Shown: positions 17,629-26,546, numbered from the stretch's first letter. The stretch is 64,000 nt of DNA from Moraxella osloensis (GCF_001553955.1 NZ_CP014234.1:434001-498000); one strand, 5' to 3'. Program-made: numbers and translations. The notes: generated by a model not told the origin, from the letters alone.

Positions 17629-18570
17629 ATGACTTTTAATCAACCTGCCACGATCTGTTTGAATATAATGCTATTTATTGTCACAGCATTCATAGCGGGT
17701 TGTAATTCATCAAATAGCAATCAAAATTCAACGGCGGCCAATAATCAATCTAGCAAAGAACCTGCCAAAGCTATTTCAACCAATGCGCCTGCCGCCTCTT
17801 CACCTCAAGCGATTGAGAATCTACGTATTGCCGCTTTTTCCAATCTTCGCATGGTATTGCCGATTTTGGTATCAGATTTTAACCACAATTATCCGAATAT
17901 AAAGATTCAAATTACCTTTGAGCCCAATGCTGCGCTGTATGATACGGTAAATGCCAACCCTCAAAACTTTGATATTTATTTATCGGGTAATCAGACTTAC
18001 CCAAAGCAAATGCTTGCTAGTGTGAAAGGTGTTAAATCAGCGCCTTTCACTTATACTAGGGGTCAGCTAGTGCTTTATAGTCATACATACCCCATGGACA
18101 TTAGCCCTACAACCACGCTCGATCAGTTGATGCTAGACAATAAACCCTTTAGTTTAGCCATAGCCAATCCAAAGAGTTTAGCTTATGGCATGGCAGCCGA
18201 AGCCTGGTTAGTGAACCAAAATCTTTATAATAATATCAAGTCCAAGATTGTCTATACCAATACCCTAGATGAAACTTTTGCGTTAACCGATAGTGGAAAA
18301 GTAGATTTTGGATTTGTAAGTCTGTCGCAAGTATTGAATAAACCCAATGACAATGCCCTGCAAAATGTGGATACGCTAAGCAATAACTATTTGATACTAC
18401 CTAAAGATAGTTATCCGCCAATTCTGCAAGATGGAATAATTTTAAATCACCCTGAAACCAGTCAAATTTTTGTGGATTATCTAAAATCAGCAAAAGCACA
18501 AGATGTTTTAACCGATGCAGGGTTTTTACCGATTTGTACCTCGACAACCATCTTACCGGCTTGCAAATAG
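17629..18570 (+). CDS. modA: Molybdate-type ABC transporter substrate-binding lipoprotein
   Basis: A 313-residue protein with a lipoprotein signal peptide (IMLFIVTAFIAGCNSS, acylated Cys25), a low-complexity Asn/Ser/Ala linker to about residue 60, then a ModA-like periplasmic binding fold: LRIAAFSNLRMVLPILVSDF, QNFDIYLSGNQTYPKQML, PFSLAIANPKSLAYGMAAE and KVDFGFVSLSQVL, ending FLPICTSTTI. ModA proteins bind molybdate or tungstate. No modB or modC is next to it, which is unusual; the partner permease would have to be elsewhere. The ligand is inferred only from the family. Confidence 0.75.
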   Translation: MTFNQPATICLNIMLFIVTAFIAGCNSSNSNQNSTAANNQSSKEPAKAISTNAPAASSPQAIENLRIAAFSNLRMVLPILVSDFNHNYPNIKIQITFEPNAALYDTVNANPQNFDIYLSGNQTYPKQMLASVKGVKSAPFTYTRGQLVLYSHTYPMDISPTTTLDQLMLDNKPFSLAIANPKSLAYGMAAEAWLVNQNLYNNIKSKIVYTNTLDETFALTDSGKVDFGFVSLSQVLNKPNDNALQNVDTLSNNYLILPKDSYPPILQDGIILNHPETSQIFVDYLKSAKAQDVLTDAGFLPICTSTTILPACK

Positions 18571-18610
18571 GTGATTGGGTTTTAGCCATTTGCTACTTGC
18601 AAGCAGTTAA

Positions 18611-19030
18611 TTAATTGGTGATGGCTGATTTTAATTGATTAGCCAATGCTGCTAAGCGTTCATGATCGCCTTGTCGATTTTCATGCAAGCCGAGATGATA
18701 GATACTACTTGGAATCAAATGAATGTGGTAATGAAATACCGACTGTCCTGCCTCTGCATTATTTAACTGCATCTGCACAATACCTTGGCGATTAAATACC
18801 TTGCGCTGCGCTGCCATGACTTTTTGCGCGGTGCTGAAAACTGCCGCAATGTAATCTGCTGGCATATCCGACAATTCAACGGCCTCACATTTTGGAATCA
18901 CTAAAACATGCCCTTCTGCCATCGGCATGATATCCATAAAGGCAAGCGTTTTATCATCTTCATAAACTTTATGGCTAGGAATCTCACCACGAAGAATTTT
19001 GGCAAAAATATTTTGAGTGTCATACGGCAT
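18611..19030 (-). CDS. HIT family nucleotide-binding protein
   Basis: A 139-residue histidine-triad protein. The N-terminal IFAKILRGEIPSHKVYEDD and LAFMDIMPMAEGHVLVIPK are HIT hallmarks and the triad is FHYHIHLIP near residue 100 (His-x-His-x-His). Such proteins hydrolyse nucleoside phosphoramidates or dinucleotides. It lies convergent to the ModA-like gene and upstream of nothing obviously linked in function. Confidence 0.93.
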   Translation of the reverse strand: MPYDTQNIFAKILRGEIPSHKVYEDDKTLAFMDIMPMAEGHVLVIPKCEAVELSDMPADYIAAVFSTAQKVMAAQRKVFNRQGIVQMQLNNAEAGQSVFHYHIHLIPSSIYHLGLHENRQGDHERLAALANQLKSAITN

Positions 19031-19100
19031 TGATTACATTCCTTTTACTGTTTAAATGGGGCTAAGAAACAAGACTAAGAAAAAAGCCTTAGCAATTAGG

Positions 19101-20453
19101 CTAAGCAAAAAAATCTAATATGGTTTCATTCAAGATAAATTGGCGATCATCACCCAGCATAGTGACATCATAATTATGTACAAAGCTCACTGCTAATGCG
19201 CGACTGGGATCACACCAAGCCATAGACCCATTATACCCCATATGTCCAAATGCATGAGAGACATCATGGAACAGACTAAACACGCGATGATAACCGAGTC
19301 GCCACGCCATGACCGCTGGCATGATTTTGTCAAATTGCTCATTGTGAATGGTTGAAAGCGCCTTAAAAACAGCAGAATTGATTAGCGTTTTACCTTGCCA
19401 AACGCCGCGATTTGCAAGCATTGCATATATTGTAGCCAACGCTATGGCACTGGCTACACCATTTGCGGCAGGAATTTTCGCCTGCAGTGTGACAGGGTGA
19501 TAATAATTAAATTGTCTGCTACCGATGGGTACTAGCGCAGATTTATAGTCTTCGATATTGATATTAGCAGGTTGAAAATACAGCGCGTTAATGGCTTGCG
19601 TTGTCAAAGGACTGTCCGATTGAGACAATGTTAACCATGCTGGGTAAAAAGGCAGTGATTGATAAAATTGTAGCGTTGAGTCAGCATCTTGAGTGAGTAA
19701 AGGTTTGGCTTGAGTCTCTTTGGCACGTATTTGACCGGCAACCTGCTCGACTTTGTCTTTGGGTACCCCAAAATAGACTTGACCGACCAAATTAAGCGGT
19801 TGCAATAAATAATATTCTAGGGCTTGCTGCAGCGGTAATTGCGTTACTTTTTCAATCAGCCCACCCAATACCCAGCCTGATACCAAGGCACTGTAAGCGG
19901 CACAGGAAGCCGAACTGGCAGCCGCGCTGGATTCGGTTGATTGATTGACAAAATCTTTATTAGCTAAACTACTACCTGAACTATGCGTATTAGTTGGACT
20001 AGATGCCATTTGCTCGACATTGCTGAGCATTAGTTGCCAATCTAGCATGTCTTTGGCATGTTCGGTAATACTGACAATATTAAATAATCCCGATTCGTGC
20101 GTTAGCATATCGCGCAAAGTGACGCTATCTTTGCCATTTTGGGCAAATGCTGGCCAATAACTAGCCAGGGTTTTGTCATACGCTAAAAGATTTTGACTCA
20201 CTAAAATATGAATCAACGTAACCAGTATGCCCTTGCCTGTCGAAAAATTCAGCGACAGTGTGGATGGCTGCCAAGGGGTAATTTGCTGGTTAGTTTTATC
20301 AATATTTGCGATACCGTGAGCCAATTGAGTGACCGGTTTACCTTGATGAAAAATGACCAGACTGCAGCCACCTACCTTTTGATTAAGATCAAATTGTGAT
20401 AACAGTTGGGCTAAGTGTTGATTGAGCGCTTGATAATCCATTAAATCTTTCAT
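19101..20453 (-). CDS. Serine hydrolase of the beta-lactamase/esterase VIII family
   Basis: A 450-residue cytoplasmic-looking protein (no clear signal peptide) of the beta-lactamase superfamily. The nucleophile motif Ser-x-x-Lys is in LNFSTGKGILVTL (about residue 70), the Tyr-Ser motif in AAYSALVSGWVLGGLIE, and HAFGHMGYNGSMAWCDP supplies the third box (usually KTG or HxG). Members act as esterases or peptidases. A Ser/Ala-rich low-complexity insert (about residues 155-185) lies before the Tyr motif. The substrate is unknown. The start could also be the Met at codon 5. Confidence 0.8.
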   Translation of the reverse strand: MKDLMDYQALNQHLAQLLSQFDLNQKVGGCSLVIFHQGKPVTQLAHGIANIDKTNQQITPWQPSTLSLNFSTGKGILVTLIHILVSQNLLAYDKTLASYWPAFAQNGKDSVTLRDMLTHESGLFNIVSITEHAKDMLDWQLMLSNVEQMASSPTNTHSSGSSLANKDFVNQSTESSAAASSASCAAYSALVSGWVLGGLIEKVTQLPLQQALEYYLLQPLNLVGQVYFGVPKDKVEQVAGQIRAKETQAKPLLTQDADSTLQFYQSLPFYPAWLTLSQSDSPLTTQAINALYFQPANINIEDYKSALVPIGSRQFNYYHPVTLQAKIPAANGVASAIALATIYAMLANRGVWQGKTLINSAVFKALSTIHNEQFDKIMPAVMAWRLGYHRVFSLFHDVSHAFGHMGYNGSMAWCDPSRALAVSFVHNYDVTMLGDDRQFILNETILDFFA

Positions 20454-20562
20454 TGCTTCAATAGCATCCTAAAAAACTATTTGCTAAAAACCATTGTGCT
20501 AAAAAACACTCTGTTAAAACATAGCCGCTTAACACTGAACCCTTATTGAAATTTTTCTGTCG

Positions 20563-21462
20563 CTATTTTTTAGCCTGTGCTTGGGTGATTTTCCCTATCA
20601 AATTGGCTTTTGGTGTAGCGGGATCATACACACCAAACTCCACCTGCTCGTCACGGTTATCGAATTTTGCGATAAACTCTACTTCAGAGGGCAAAAAAAT
20701 CGGCAATTTAAACGTTACATCACAGGTAAAGCTCTCTGGCAAATCACCTAACGCTCCCAAACATTTGGCTTTTGTCCACATACCATGGGCAATGGCTTTT
20801 GGAAAACCAAATGCCTTGGCAGATAAAGGATGCAAATGAATCAGATTAAAATCCCCAGAAATAAACGCATAGCGACGCCCAATATCTTCAGGAATTTCCC
20901 AAAATTCATGCATATCATTACTATCAAGTGTGGGCTTGGCTTCTACTTGCGTCGTCGATGATTTTTGGGTCGTTTTTTGACGTTTTTGGCGTGATAAATA
21001 CGTCGAAGTCCCTTCCCAAACCAGCTCATCTTTTTCAAAAACTTTAGTGACAAAATCAAACTGCTTACCACGATCATGGTCGCGAAGGTTAGCAAAGCTC
21101 ACCGCCATTTTAAAAATTGCGCTATCTTTAATGCGCCGATATTGGGTAACACTGTTTTGCACATGAATCAAGCCGAGCATGGCAAAGGGAAATGGCTCTT
21201 TGACCATCATGTTCATCTGTAACGACTGCGACAGCACCGCAAAATACGTCGGCGGCACGTAGCTATTATTTTCAAAACCACAAATCCTGCGGTAATCGGC
21301 TAAGTTATCATGGTCAATTTCAAGCGTATTGACGCTATAAGTAGCATTGGGCAGCACCGCATGGGCTGATTTGTCATGGTCGCCAATGGGTAAAAAACTT
21401 TTGATAATATTGGCATAGGTGGTGTGCGGTTTTGGCAAACGACTAAAATTTTGGTCTGACAT
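20563..21462 (-). CDS. MaoC-like hot-dog dehydratase/hydratase
   Basis: A 299-residue protein with two hot-dog halves. The C-terminal half has the hydratase motif YAFISGDFNLIHLHPLSAKAFGFPKAIAHGMW, in parts GDFNLIHLHPLSAK and AIAHGMW, with the catalytic Asp and His. It probably hydrates enoyl-CoA or dehydrates 3-hydroxyacyl-thioesters. Its neighbours on the same strand and opposite it are a large FabG-type reductase and a thiolase, so the three would cover thiolysis or condensation, ketoreduction and dehydration of acyl chains. The exact pathway (beta-oxidation, polyhydroxyalkanoate or acyl-lipid synthesis) is not decided by sequence. Confidence 0.85.
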   Translation of the reverse strand: MSDQNFSRLPKPHTTYANIIKSFLPIGDHDKSAHAVLPNATYSVNTLEIDHDNLADYRRICGFENNSYVPPTYFAVLSQSLQMNMMVKEPFPFAMLGLIHVQNSVTQYRRIKDSAIFKMAVSFANLRDHDRGKQFDFVTKVFEKDELVWEGTSTYLSRQKRQKTTQKSSTTQVEAKPTLDSNDMHEFWEIPEDIGRRYAFISGDFNLIHLHPLSAKAFGFPKAIAHGMWTKAKCLGALGDLPESFTCDVTFKLPIFLPSEVEFIAKFDNRDEQVEFGVYDPATPKANLIGKITQAQAKK

Positions 21463-21667
21463 ACAGACTGTCCTTACTTTTTTACTTTTTAAGCTTGAGC
21501 CAAAAAATGGCTAGTTGATTAGATAGTGTTCGGATATATTCCATTACTTTTCATTACCGTCAGATCTCAAAATCTGAGAACTTAGTTTATTATAATCGAA
21601 TGTCACAATCTAATTGTTGATTTTTTGCATAAAGCTTAGTTTAAGTTTGACTTAGAAAAAATAATGA

Positions 21668-21707
21668 AAAAAAATCAGTAGCGATATTTTCGATACTGAT
21701 TTTTTTT
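21668..21707. terminator. Terminator downstream of the FabG-type reductase gene
   Basis: A near-perfect hairpin with arms around AATCAGTAGCGA and TCGATACTGATT (one A/G mismatch), flanked by A-runs on the left and T-runs on the right, so it could work in both directions. It sits 13 bp past the stop of the minus-strand gene. Confidence 0.8.
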
Positions 21708-21719
21708 ACAACGTCAAAA

Positions 21720-23102
21720 TTAAGCGCCCAACACACTTTGCCCACAGACGCGGACAATATTGCCATTGACGCCGCCCGATGCAGGGCAAGCCAGCCAAGC
21801 GATAGTTTCAGCCACATCAATCGGCAAACCGCCTTGGCTCATTGAATTCATTCTGCGACCTGCTTCTCGAATCGCAAAAGGTATGGCAGCGGTCATTTGG
21901 GTTTCGATAAATCCTGGGGCGACCGCGTTGATGGTAATACCGTTTTTTAACGTAGGCGCAGTCGCTTGTACCGCACCAATCACGCCAGCTTTGCTCGTAG
22001 CATAATTGGTCTGTCCCAAATTGCCTGCAATACCGCTAATGGATGATACGCATACGATTCTGGCGTTTTCATTGAAACTACCATGACTGAGCAGATAATC
22101 ATCAATTTTTTCTTCCGCATTGAGATTGACGTTCATGACGGCATCCCACATGCTATCATCCATTTTTGCCAAGGTCTTGTCACGCGTTATGCCTGCATTG
22201 TGGACAATACCATCTAAGCCGCCACGTTTGGCTGCGGCTGCGGCTATTTTTTCGCCAGCATCGTCTGCTGTGATATCTAATGTTAAGGTAGAACCGCCTA
22301 TCTCACCTGCCACTTTTTGCAAGTCCGATTGCTGGGCAGCCACATCGACACAGATGACATGTGCGCCATCACGCGATAATACCTTTGCGATGGCTTCGCC
22401 AATACCTCGGCTCGCGCCAGTCACCACCAGTGTTTTATCTTTTAAAGGTTTTTGCCAATCAACCGTGACTAGGTTGCCTTCACCCACTCTCACCACTTGT
22501 CCTGACACATAAGCAGAACGTGGTGACGCAAAAAAACGTAGCGTAGATTCAAGGTTTTGCGCCGCATTTGGGTCTACATAGATAAGCTGGCTTGTGATAC
22601 CGCGCTTAAACTCTTTACCGACGGATTTGACAAATCCTTCTAAAGCACGCTGGGCTGCTGCCTGTGCAATACTGGTGCATTTTTCAGGTGGCAAGCCAAT
22701 GACGATAACGCGACCTGAGCGGTCAATCGAACGCGCAATCGGATGAAAGAAGTTGTAAACTTGTTTCAGCTCATGGGTTGTTTTGATACCTGACGCATCG
22801 AAAATAGCCACTTTAAAATACTGATTTGCGCCAAACTGCTCAGCGTCAATCTGCGCATTTTGTAAAGCATCACGCGCTGACTCATTGGCGTCTAGATAGA
22901 CATCCGCTTGCACATTCGCTAATACTTTGGCAATGTCATTTGCCAGGACAGCGTTTTCACTGACCCCAAAAATGACACTGCCGGTAATAGGTGCTTGACC
23001 TTCTTTATAACGCTCAAGGTTGATTGGTATCGGTAAACCCAAATTTTGGGCAATCTTACGTCCCAATGGATTTTGAACGAACTCTGAATAATGGTCTGAC
23101 AT
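21720..23102 (-). CDS. fabG: 3-oxoacyl-(acyl carrier protein/CoA) reductase, high-molecular-weight FabG type
   Basis: A 460-residue SDR, much longer than the 245 residues of ordinary FabG. Residues about 1-205 form a degenerate N-terminal Rossmann-like domain without a clear glycine motif; the catalytic SDR domain starts near 215 with LVVTGASRGIGEAIAKVL, then VHNAGITRDKTLAKMDD, CVSSISGIAGNLGQTNYATSKAG (Ser, Tyr, Lys) and INAVAPGFIETQMTAAIP. This layout matches the HMwFabG (FabG4) class that reduces 3-oxoacyl-CoA with NADH. Its MaoC and thiolase neighbours support an acyl-chain role. Confidence 0.88.
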   Translation of the reverse strand: MSDHYSEFVQNPLGRKIAQNLGLPIPINLERYKEGQAPITGSVIFGVSENAVLANDIAKVLANVQADVYLDANESARDALQNAQIDAEQFGANQYFKVAIFDASGIKTTHELKQVYNFFHPIARSIDRSGRVIVIGLPPEKCTSIAQAAAQRALEGFVKSVGKEFKRGITSQLIYVDPNAAQNLESTLRFFASPRSAYVSGQVVRVGEGNLVTVDWQKPLKDKTLVVTGASRGIGEAIAKVLSRDGAHVICVDVAAQQSDLQKVAGEIGGSTLTLDITADDAGEKIAAAAAKRGGLDGIVHNAGITRDKTLAKMDDSMWDAVMNVNLNAEEKIDDYLLSHGSFNENARIVCVSSISGIAGNLGQTNYATSKAGVIGAVQATAPTLKNGITINAVAPGFIETQMTAAIPFAIREAGRRMNSMSQGGLPIDVAETIAWLACPASGGVNGNIVRVCGQSVLGA

Positions 23103-23464
23103 AAGGACTCCTTTGAATAGTTAGTTTTGCTTGGGCTATTAGATAAGGCTTAATTAAAAAGTAAGTTAAACACTCAATTAAACACAGCTGCTAAACATAG
23201 ATACTGTACATAGATACTGTGTAAATTTTATACCAATCAAGCAATATTGAACAGTCATATCAAATAAAATTTTATTGGTTTTATTGATTTATATAAATTA
23301 TCGTTATATATATACTTTTAGGCGATATTTTTGTCTGCGTTTTATGGTAACATCACTAAAACTTAAAAAGTTTAGTTATTTTTAAAAGATTTCGTTATTT
23401 TTAAAAAGTTATTTGGTTTAAGCTTAGCCAATTTTTTTAATTAATTGCTCAAAAGGACTTTTCT
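23103..23464. promoter_or_regulatory. Divergent intergenic region between the reductase and thiolase genes
   Basis: The 362-bp A+T-rich gap should hold the promoters of both genes. It contains a perfect 13-bp tandem repeat (ACATAGATACTGT at 23195-23207 and 23208-23220) and an alternating TATATATATA stretch near 23305-23315. No gene was seen in it. A GAAAAGGACTT-like ribosome binding site lies just before the thiolase ATG. Confidence 0.5.
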
Positions 23465-24778
23465 ATGGACAATTTTCAACACCCAACTCACCAGCCTGCT
23501 GGCAAAAAGGTCGCTATTTTAGGTGGCAACCGTATTCCGTTCGCCCGCTCAAATGGCCAATACGCCAATGTCAGCAACTCTGAAATGTTGACGGCTGCCC
23601 TTAACGGCTTGGTGGAACGCTATAATTTACAAGATAAACGCTTGGGTGAAGTGGTGGCGGGCGCGGTCATTAAATTAAGCCGTGATATCAATCTCACCCG
23701 TGAATGTGTGTTAAGCACGGCGTTAAGTCCGCAAACACCTGCTTACGATGTGTCACAGGCGTGTGGCACTGGACTACAAGCGGCTTTCGCGGTGAGCAAT
23801 AAAATCGCCTTGGGGCTGATTGATTCGGGGATTGCAGGCGGTGTGGATACCACTTCTGATGCCCCTTTAGGCATTGGTGATGGGCTGCGTAAAGCGCTGT
23901 TAAAACTTAATAATGCCAAAACCAATAAAGAGCGCTTGCAAGCGTTATTAAGCATTAACCCAAAAGACTTGATTGATGCACCGCAAAATGGCGAACCTCG
24001 TACCAAATTATCGATGGGTGAGCACCAAGCCATCACCGCCCTTGAATGGGCAATCACCCGTGAAGCGCAAGATGAGTTGACCTTTAATAGCCATAAAAAC
24101 TTGGCGCGTGCGTACGATGAGGGGTTTTTTGATGATTTAATCACCCCATTTAAGGGTTTAACACGCGACAATAATCTACGTCCTGATATTTCCTTAGAAA
24201 AATTGGCGTCATTAAAACCTGTATTTGGTAAGAAAAATGCCAACCCAACCATGACGGCTGGCAACTCAACGCCGCTGACCGATGGCGCGTCTTGTGTGTT
24301 ATTAGGCACAGATGAGTGGGCAGCAGCGAATGGATTAAAACCGCTTGCTTATCTCACCCACCAAGAAACCGCTGCGGTTGATTTTACCGGTAAAAAAGGC
24401 GTTAAAGAAGGCTTATTGATGGCACCTGCCTACGCTGTGCCACGTATGCTAGCGCGTGCAGGCTTAACGCTGCAAGATTTTGATTATTATGAAATTCACG
24501 AAGCATTTGCCTCACAGGTATTGTCTACGCTTGCTGCGTGGGAAGACGAAAGTTTTTGTAAAGAACGCTTAGGTCTTGATAAGCCACTTGGCGCGATTGA
24601 CCGCAGTAAACTTAACGTAAATGGCTCATCACTTGCTGCAGGTCATCCGTTTGCCGCAACCGGTGGTCGCATTCTTGCTAGCACCGCTAAACTTTTGGAT
24701 CAAAAAGGGTCAGGTCGTGCGCTGATTTCTATCTGTGCGGCGGGCGGACAAGGTGTGGTCGCCATTTTAGAAAAATAA
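23465..24778 (+). CDS. fadI: Acetyl-CoA C-acyltransferase (thiolase, FadI type)
   Basis: A 437-residue thiolase of the FadI length class. The nucleophilic Cys is in DVSQACGTGLQAAFA (about residue 98), the middle motifs are NPTMTAGNSTPLTDGAS and YEIHEAFASQVL, and the C-terminus has NVNGSSLAAGHPFAATGGR and the second catalytic Cys in SICAAGGQGVVAIL. It catalyses thiolytic cleavage of 3-ketoacyl-CoA or the reverse condensation. No fadJ-like gene is adjacent; the neighbours are the divergent FabG-type and MaoC genes, so the in vivo role may be biosynthetic. Symbol by family resemblance. Confidence 0.85.
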   Translation: MDNFQHPTHQPAGKKVAILGGNRIPFARSNGQYANVSNSEMLTAALNGLVERYNLQDKRLGEVVAGAVIKLSRDINLTRECVLSTALSPQTPAYDVSQACGTGLQAAFAVSNKIALGLIDSGIAGGVDTTSDAPLGIGDGLRKALLKLNNAKTNKERLQALLSINPKDLIDAPQNGEPRTKLSMGEHQAITALEWAITREAQDELTFNSHKNLARAYDEGFFDDLITPFKGLTRDNNLRPDISLEKLASLKPVFGKKNANPTMTAGNSTPLTDGASCVLLGTDEWAAANGLKPLAYLTHQETAAVDFTGKKGVKEGLLMAPAYAVPRMLARAGLTLQDFDYYEIHEAFASQVLSTLAAWEDESFCKERLGLDKPLGAIDRSKLNVNGSSLAAGHPFAATGGRILASTAKLLDQKGSGRALISICAAGGQGVVAILEK

Positions 24779-24804
24779 TCAACTAGCTAATACTAAGTAA
24801 TTAT

Positions 24805-24834
24805 AGTTAAGTACTTATACTTAAGTACTTAACT
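24805..24834. repeat. Perfect 12-bp inverted repeat after the thiolase gene
   Basis: AGTTAAGTACTT (24805-24816) and its exact reverse complement (24823-24834) enclose ATACTT. Another TAAGTACTTA copy lies at 24854-24863. It is A+T-rich and not followed by a T-run, so it may be an RNA-stabilising stem or protein site rather than a terminator. Confidence 0.6.
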
Positions 24835-24874
24835 ATTCAAGTAACTGATAAATAAGTACTTAAAAAAATAATGT

Positions 24875-24907
24875 AAAAAAGGCGAGATAATGCACTCGCC
24901 TTTTTTT
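24875..24907. terminator. Bidirectional terminator between the thiolase and yeaC genes
   Basis: Stem AAAAAAGGCGAG / CTCGCCTTTTTT with an 8-base loop, bounded by A-run and T-run, between two convergent genes. Confidence 0.88.
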
Positions 24908-24912
24908 ATCGC

Positions 24913-25203
24913 CTAACTAAATTTAATCGGTTTTTCACTATCTTCATCTTGCGGTTTATTTGGGTAGTGATGATCATGACCGATATCACAGTCTTCTGCC
25001 GCTTTTTTGGGTCGATGAATATAGCCAGTTCGCTCTTCTACACCCAAAAATTCATGCTCCCACACCATCACCGCTTGCATACAAGTTTGACGCTGTTCTT
25101 TCGTCAACTTTCGACCATCTTCCCATTTGCCAAGCGAAATCGCCTGACGAAATTTTTCAACAATTTCAGGCGTTAACGCTGATAAAATCGCTTGTTTATC
25201 CAT
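24913..25203 (-). CDS. yeaC: YeaC-like protein (DUF1315)
   Basis: A 96-residue soluble protein with the DUF1315 features LTPEIVEKFRQAISLGKWEDG, LTKEQRQTCMQAVMVWEH and an end that varies among members. Function is unknown in the family. The start at 25203 (MDKQAIL) is the natural one. It ends close to a bidirectional terminator shared with the thiolase gene. No functional link to neighbours is evident. Confidence 0.82.
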   Translation of the reverse strand: MDKQAILSALTPEIVEKFRQAISLGKWEDGRKLTKEQRQTCMQAVMVWEHEFLGVEERTGYIHRPKKAAEDCDIGHDHHYPNKPQDEDSEKPIKFS

Positions 25204-25422
25204 GACCCAATTGTCCTTATACCCTTGAATAAATCACAATAGTTTAAAAAAATTTTGCTAAATAATTAAAAAATTATAGCAAATTAAGCGGATAAAATCT
25301 ATTTGGCAAGTTGTCTTACAGCCGGCTAGCTGCCTACAATGATGTGATTACAAATTGGGCAATGTTAATTTGCACACAGATATTATATGCTTTGCTTATC
25401 AAAATTTGTGAAAACTTACCTT

Positions 25423-25560
25423 TTGACTTCCTCCCCTCCCTATCGTTCGGGGATTCCTGCTCCCAGACGGCCAAGCCCGACCGCAAGAATGTTCCGACTG
25501 GCGTTAATATCTCTATCATGCCGTGTGCCACACGTTGCACAAGTCCATTCTCTTATTCGC
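25423..25560 (-). ncRNA. Candidate omega RNA (TnpB guide RNA) scaffold
   Basis: In IS200/IS605 elements the guide RNA covers the end of tnpB and the right end, with the guide being flanking DNA. Here the minus strand from about 25560 through the tnpB stop at 25440 to about 25423 is structured and G-rich (for example CCCCGAAC ... GGGAGGGGAGGAAGTCAA). The predicted guide would be the flanking bases from 25422 downward, starting AAGGTAAG. Boundaries are inferred from the family. Confidence 0.4.
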
Positions 25561-26546
25561 AAGCCTGCTCTACCTTTCGGACTATTGCGGTCAAATTGAC
25601 CGCAACACGAGCAAGTTTGGGTAGTGTATTTCTCATTCACGATTTCAAAACGGCAACCTGCGTTCTCGCATTTGTAGTTCAGTTGTCGCTTGAGTTCAAA
25701 CCAACCTGCATCGTAAACCGATTTGGCTAGTTTGCCTTTTTTACTGTTAAATTGGGTAGTTCTAACATCACCTACCACGATTAGGGCATTGTCTTTGACT
25801 AATTGGGTGGTGAATTTGTGGATTAGGTCTTGCCGTGTATGTTTGATTTTGGCATGGATCGCTTTGACACGCTGTTTGTTTTTGGCACGTTGGGCGGTGG
25901 CTAATGCTTTGGCATATTTGAGCGTTTGTTTGATAGTGAGTTTGTCACCGTTTGAGGTGGTAGCACTGTCTTTTAAGCCTAAGTCAACGCCAATGCTACC
26001 TGTACCGCATGATTGTTTGGGGTAGTCTTTGACGGTGATACAAGCATACCAACGGTTACGGCTGTCTTGGACGATTTCTAGTGTGTTAATTTGATATAGG
26101 CTAAGGTTGTAGCTGTCCCATAGGTCGATGATTAGTTTCTGCCCTTTGGCTAAAGATAGTTGTAAGGTGGATTTTAAGCCCTTTTTGCCTGTTTGGTGCG
26201 TGGCAATATGCTTAATGGCAGATTGTTTAAATGGTAGCCAACCCAAGCTTTTACGCTTTGATGTTGGGTTGTTGGTTCGCCATGATAACTTAGCTTTTTT
26301 GAATTGTTTTCTAGCTTTGGCATGGGTTTCATTGATTGCCTGAATAGTCTGACTATGCAAGCCTAGTAACTCACCACTACCTTTGGTATATTCGTTTAAA
26401 TCATACGCACTAAAGAATTTGCCAGTACGCTTAAGATGCTCGTAGCTTAACGCATTGACATAGTTCCATACGAAATTAACCAAACCACTTAGGCGGTTAA
26501 GCTTTGCTGTGTGTTTATCTCGTATGCGTAGCTTGAGTGTTTTCAT
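25440..26546 (-). CDS. tnpB: TnpB, RNA-guided nuclease of IS200/IS605
   Basis: A 368-residue TnpB. The N-terminal helix region begins KTLKLRIRDKHTAKLNRLSG. RuvC-I is GSIGVDLGLKDSATTSNG (catalytic Asp). At the place of RuvC-II, where most TnpB have Glu in an I-x-x-E-D/N-L pattern, this protein reads ALIVVGDVRTTQF with Gly instead of Glu. A zinc ribbon follows (TCSCCGQF, then TCATCG) and RuvC-III is HDRDINASRNIL (Asp). It is the class with VVGD/VVGN at RuvC-II, which has been described as having a moved catalytic Glu. It processes a guide RNA from its own transcript and cuts target DNA. Confidence 0.9.
   Translation of the reverse strand: MKTLKLRIRDKHTAKLNRLSGLVNFVWNYVNALSYEHLKRTGKFFSAYDLNEYTKGSGELLGLHSQTIQAINETHAKARKQFKKAKLSWRTNNPTSKRKSLGWLPFKQSAIKHIATHQTGKKGLKSTLQLSLAKGQKLIIDLWDSYNLSLYQINTLEIVQDSRNRWYACITVKDYPKQSCGTGSIGVDLGLKDSATTSNGDKLTIKQTLKYAKALATAQRAKNKQRVKAIHAKIKHTRQDLIHKFTTQLVKDNALIVVGDVRTTQFNSKKGKLAKSVYDAGWFELKRQLNYKCENAGCRFEIVNEKYTTQTCSCCGQFDRNSPKGRAGLRIREWTCATCGTRHDRDINASRNILAVGLGRLGAGIPER

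Noticed and set aside
24805-24863. The AAGTACTT inverted repeats as a terminator of the thiolase gene
   Set aside because: They are A+T-rich and lack a T-run; a better terminator is at 24875-24907.
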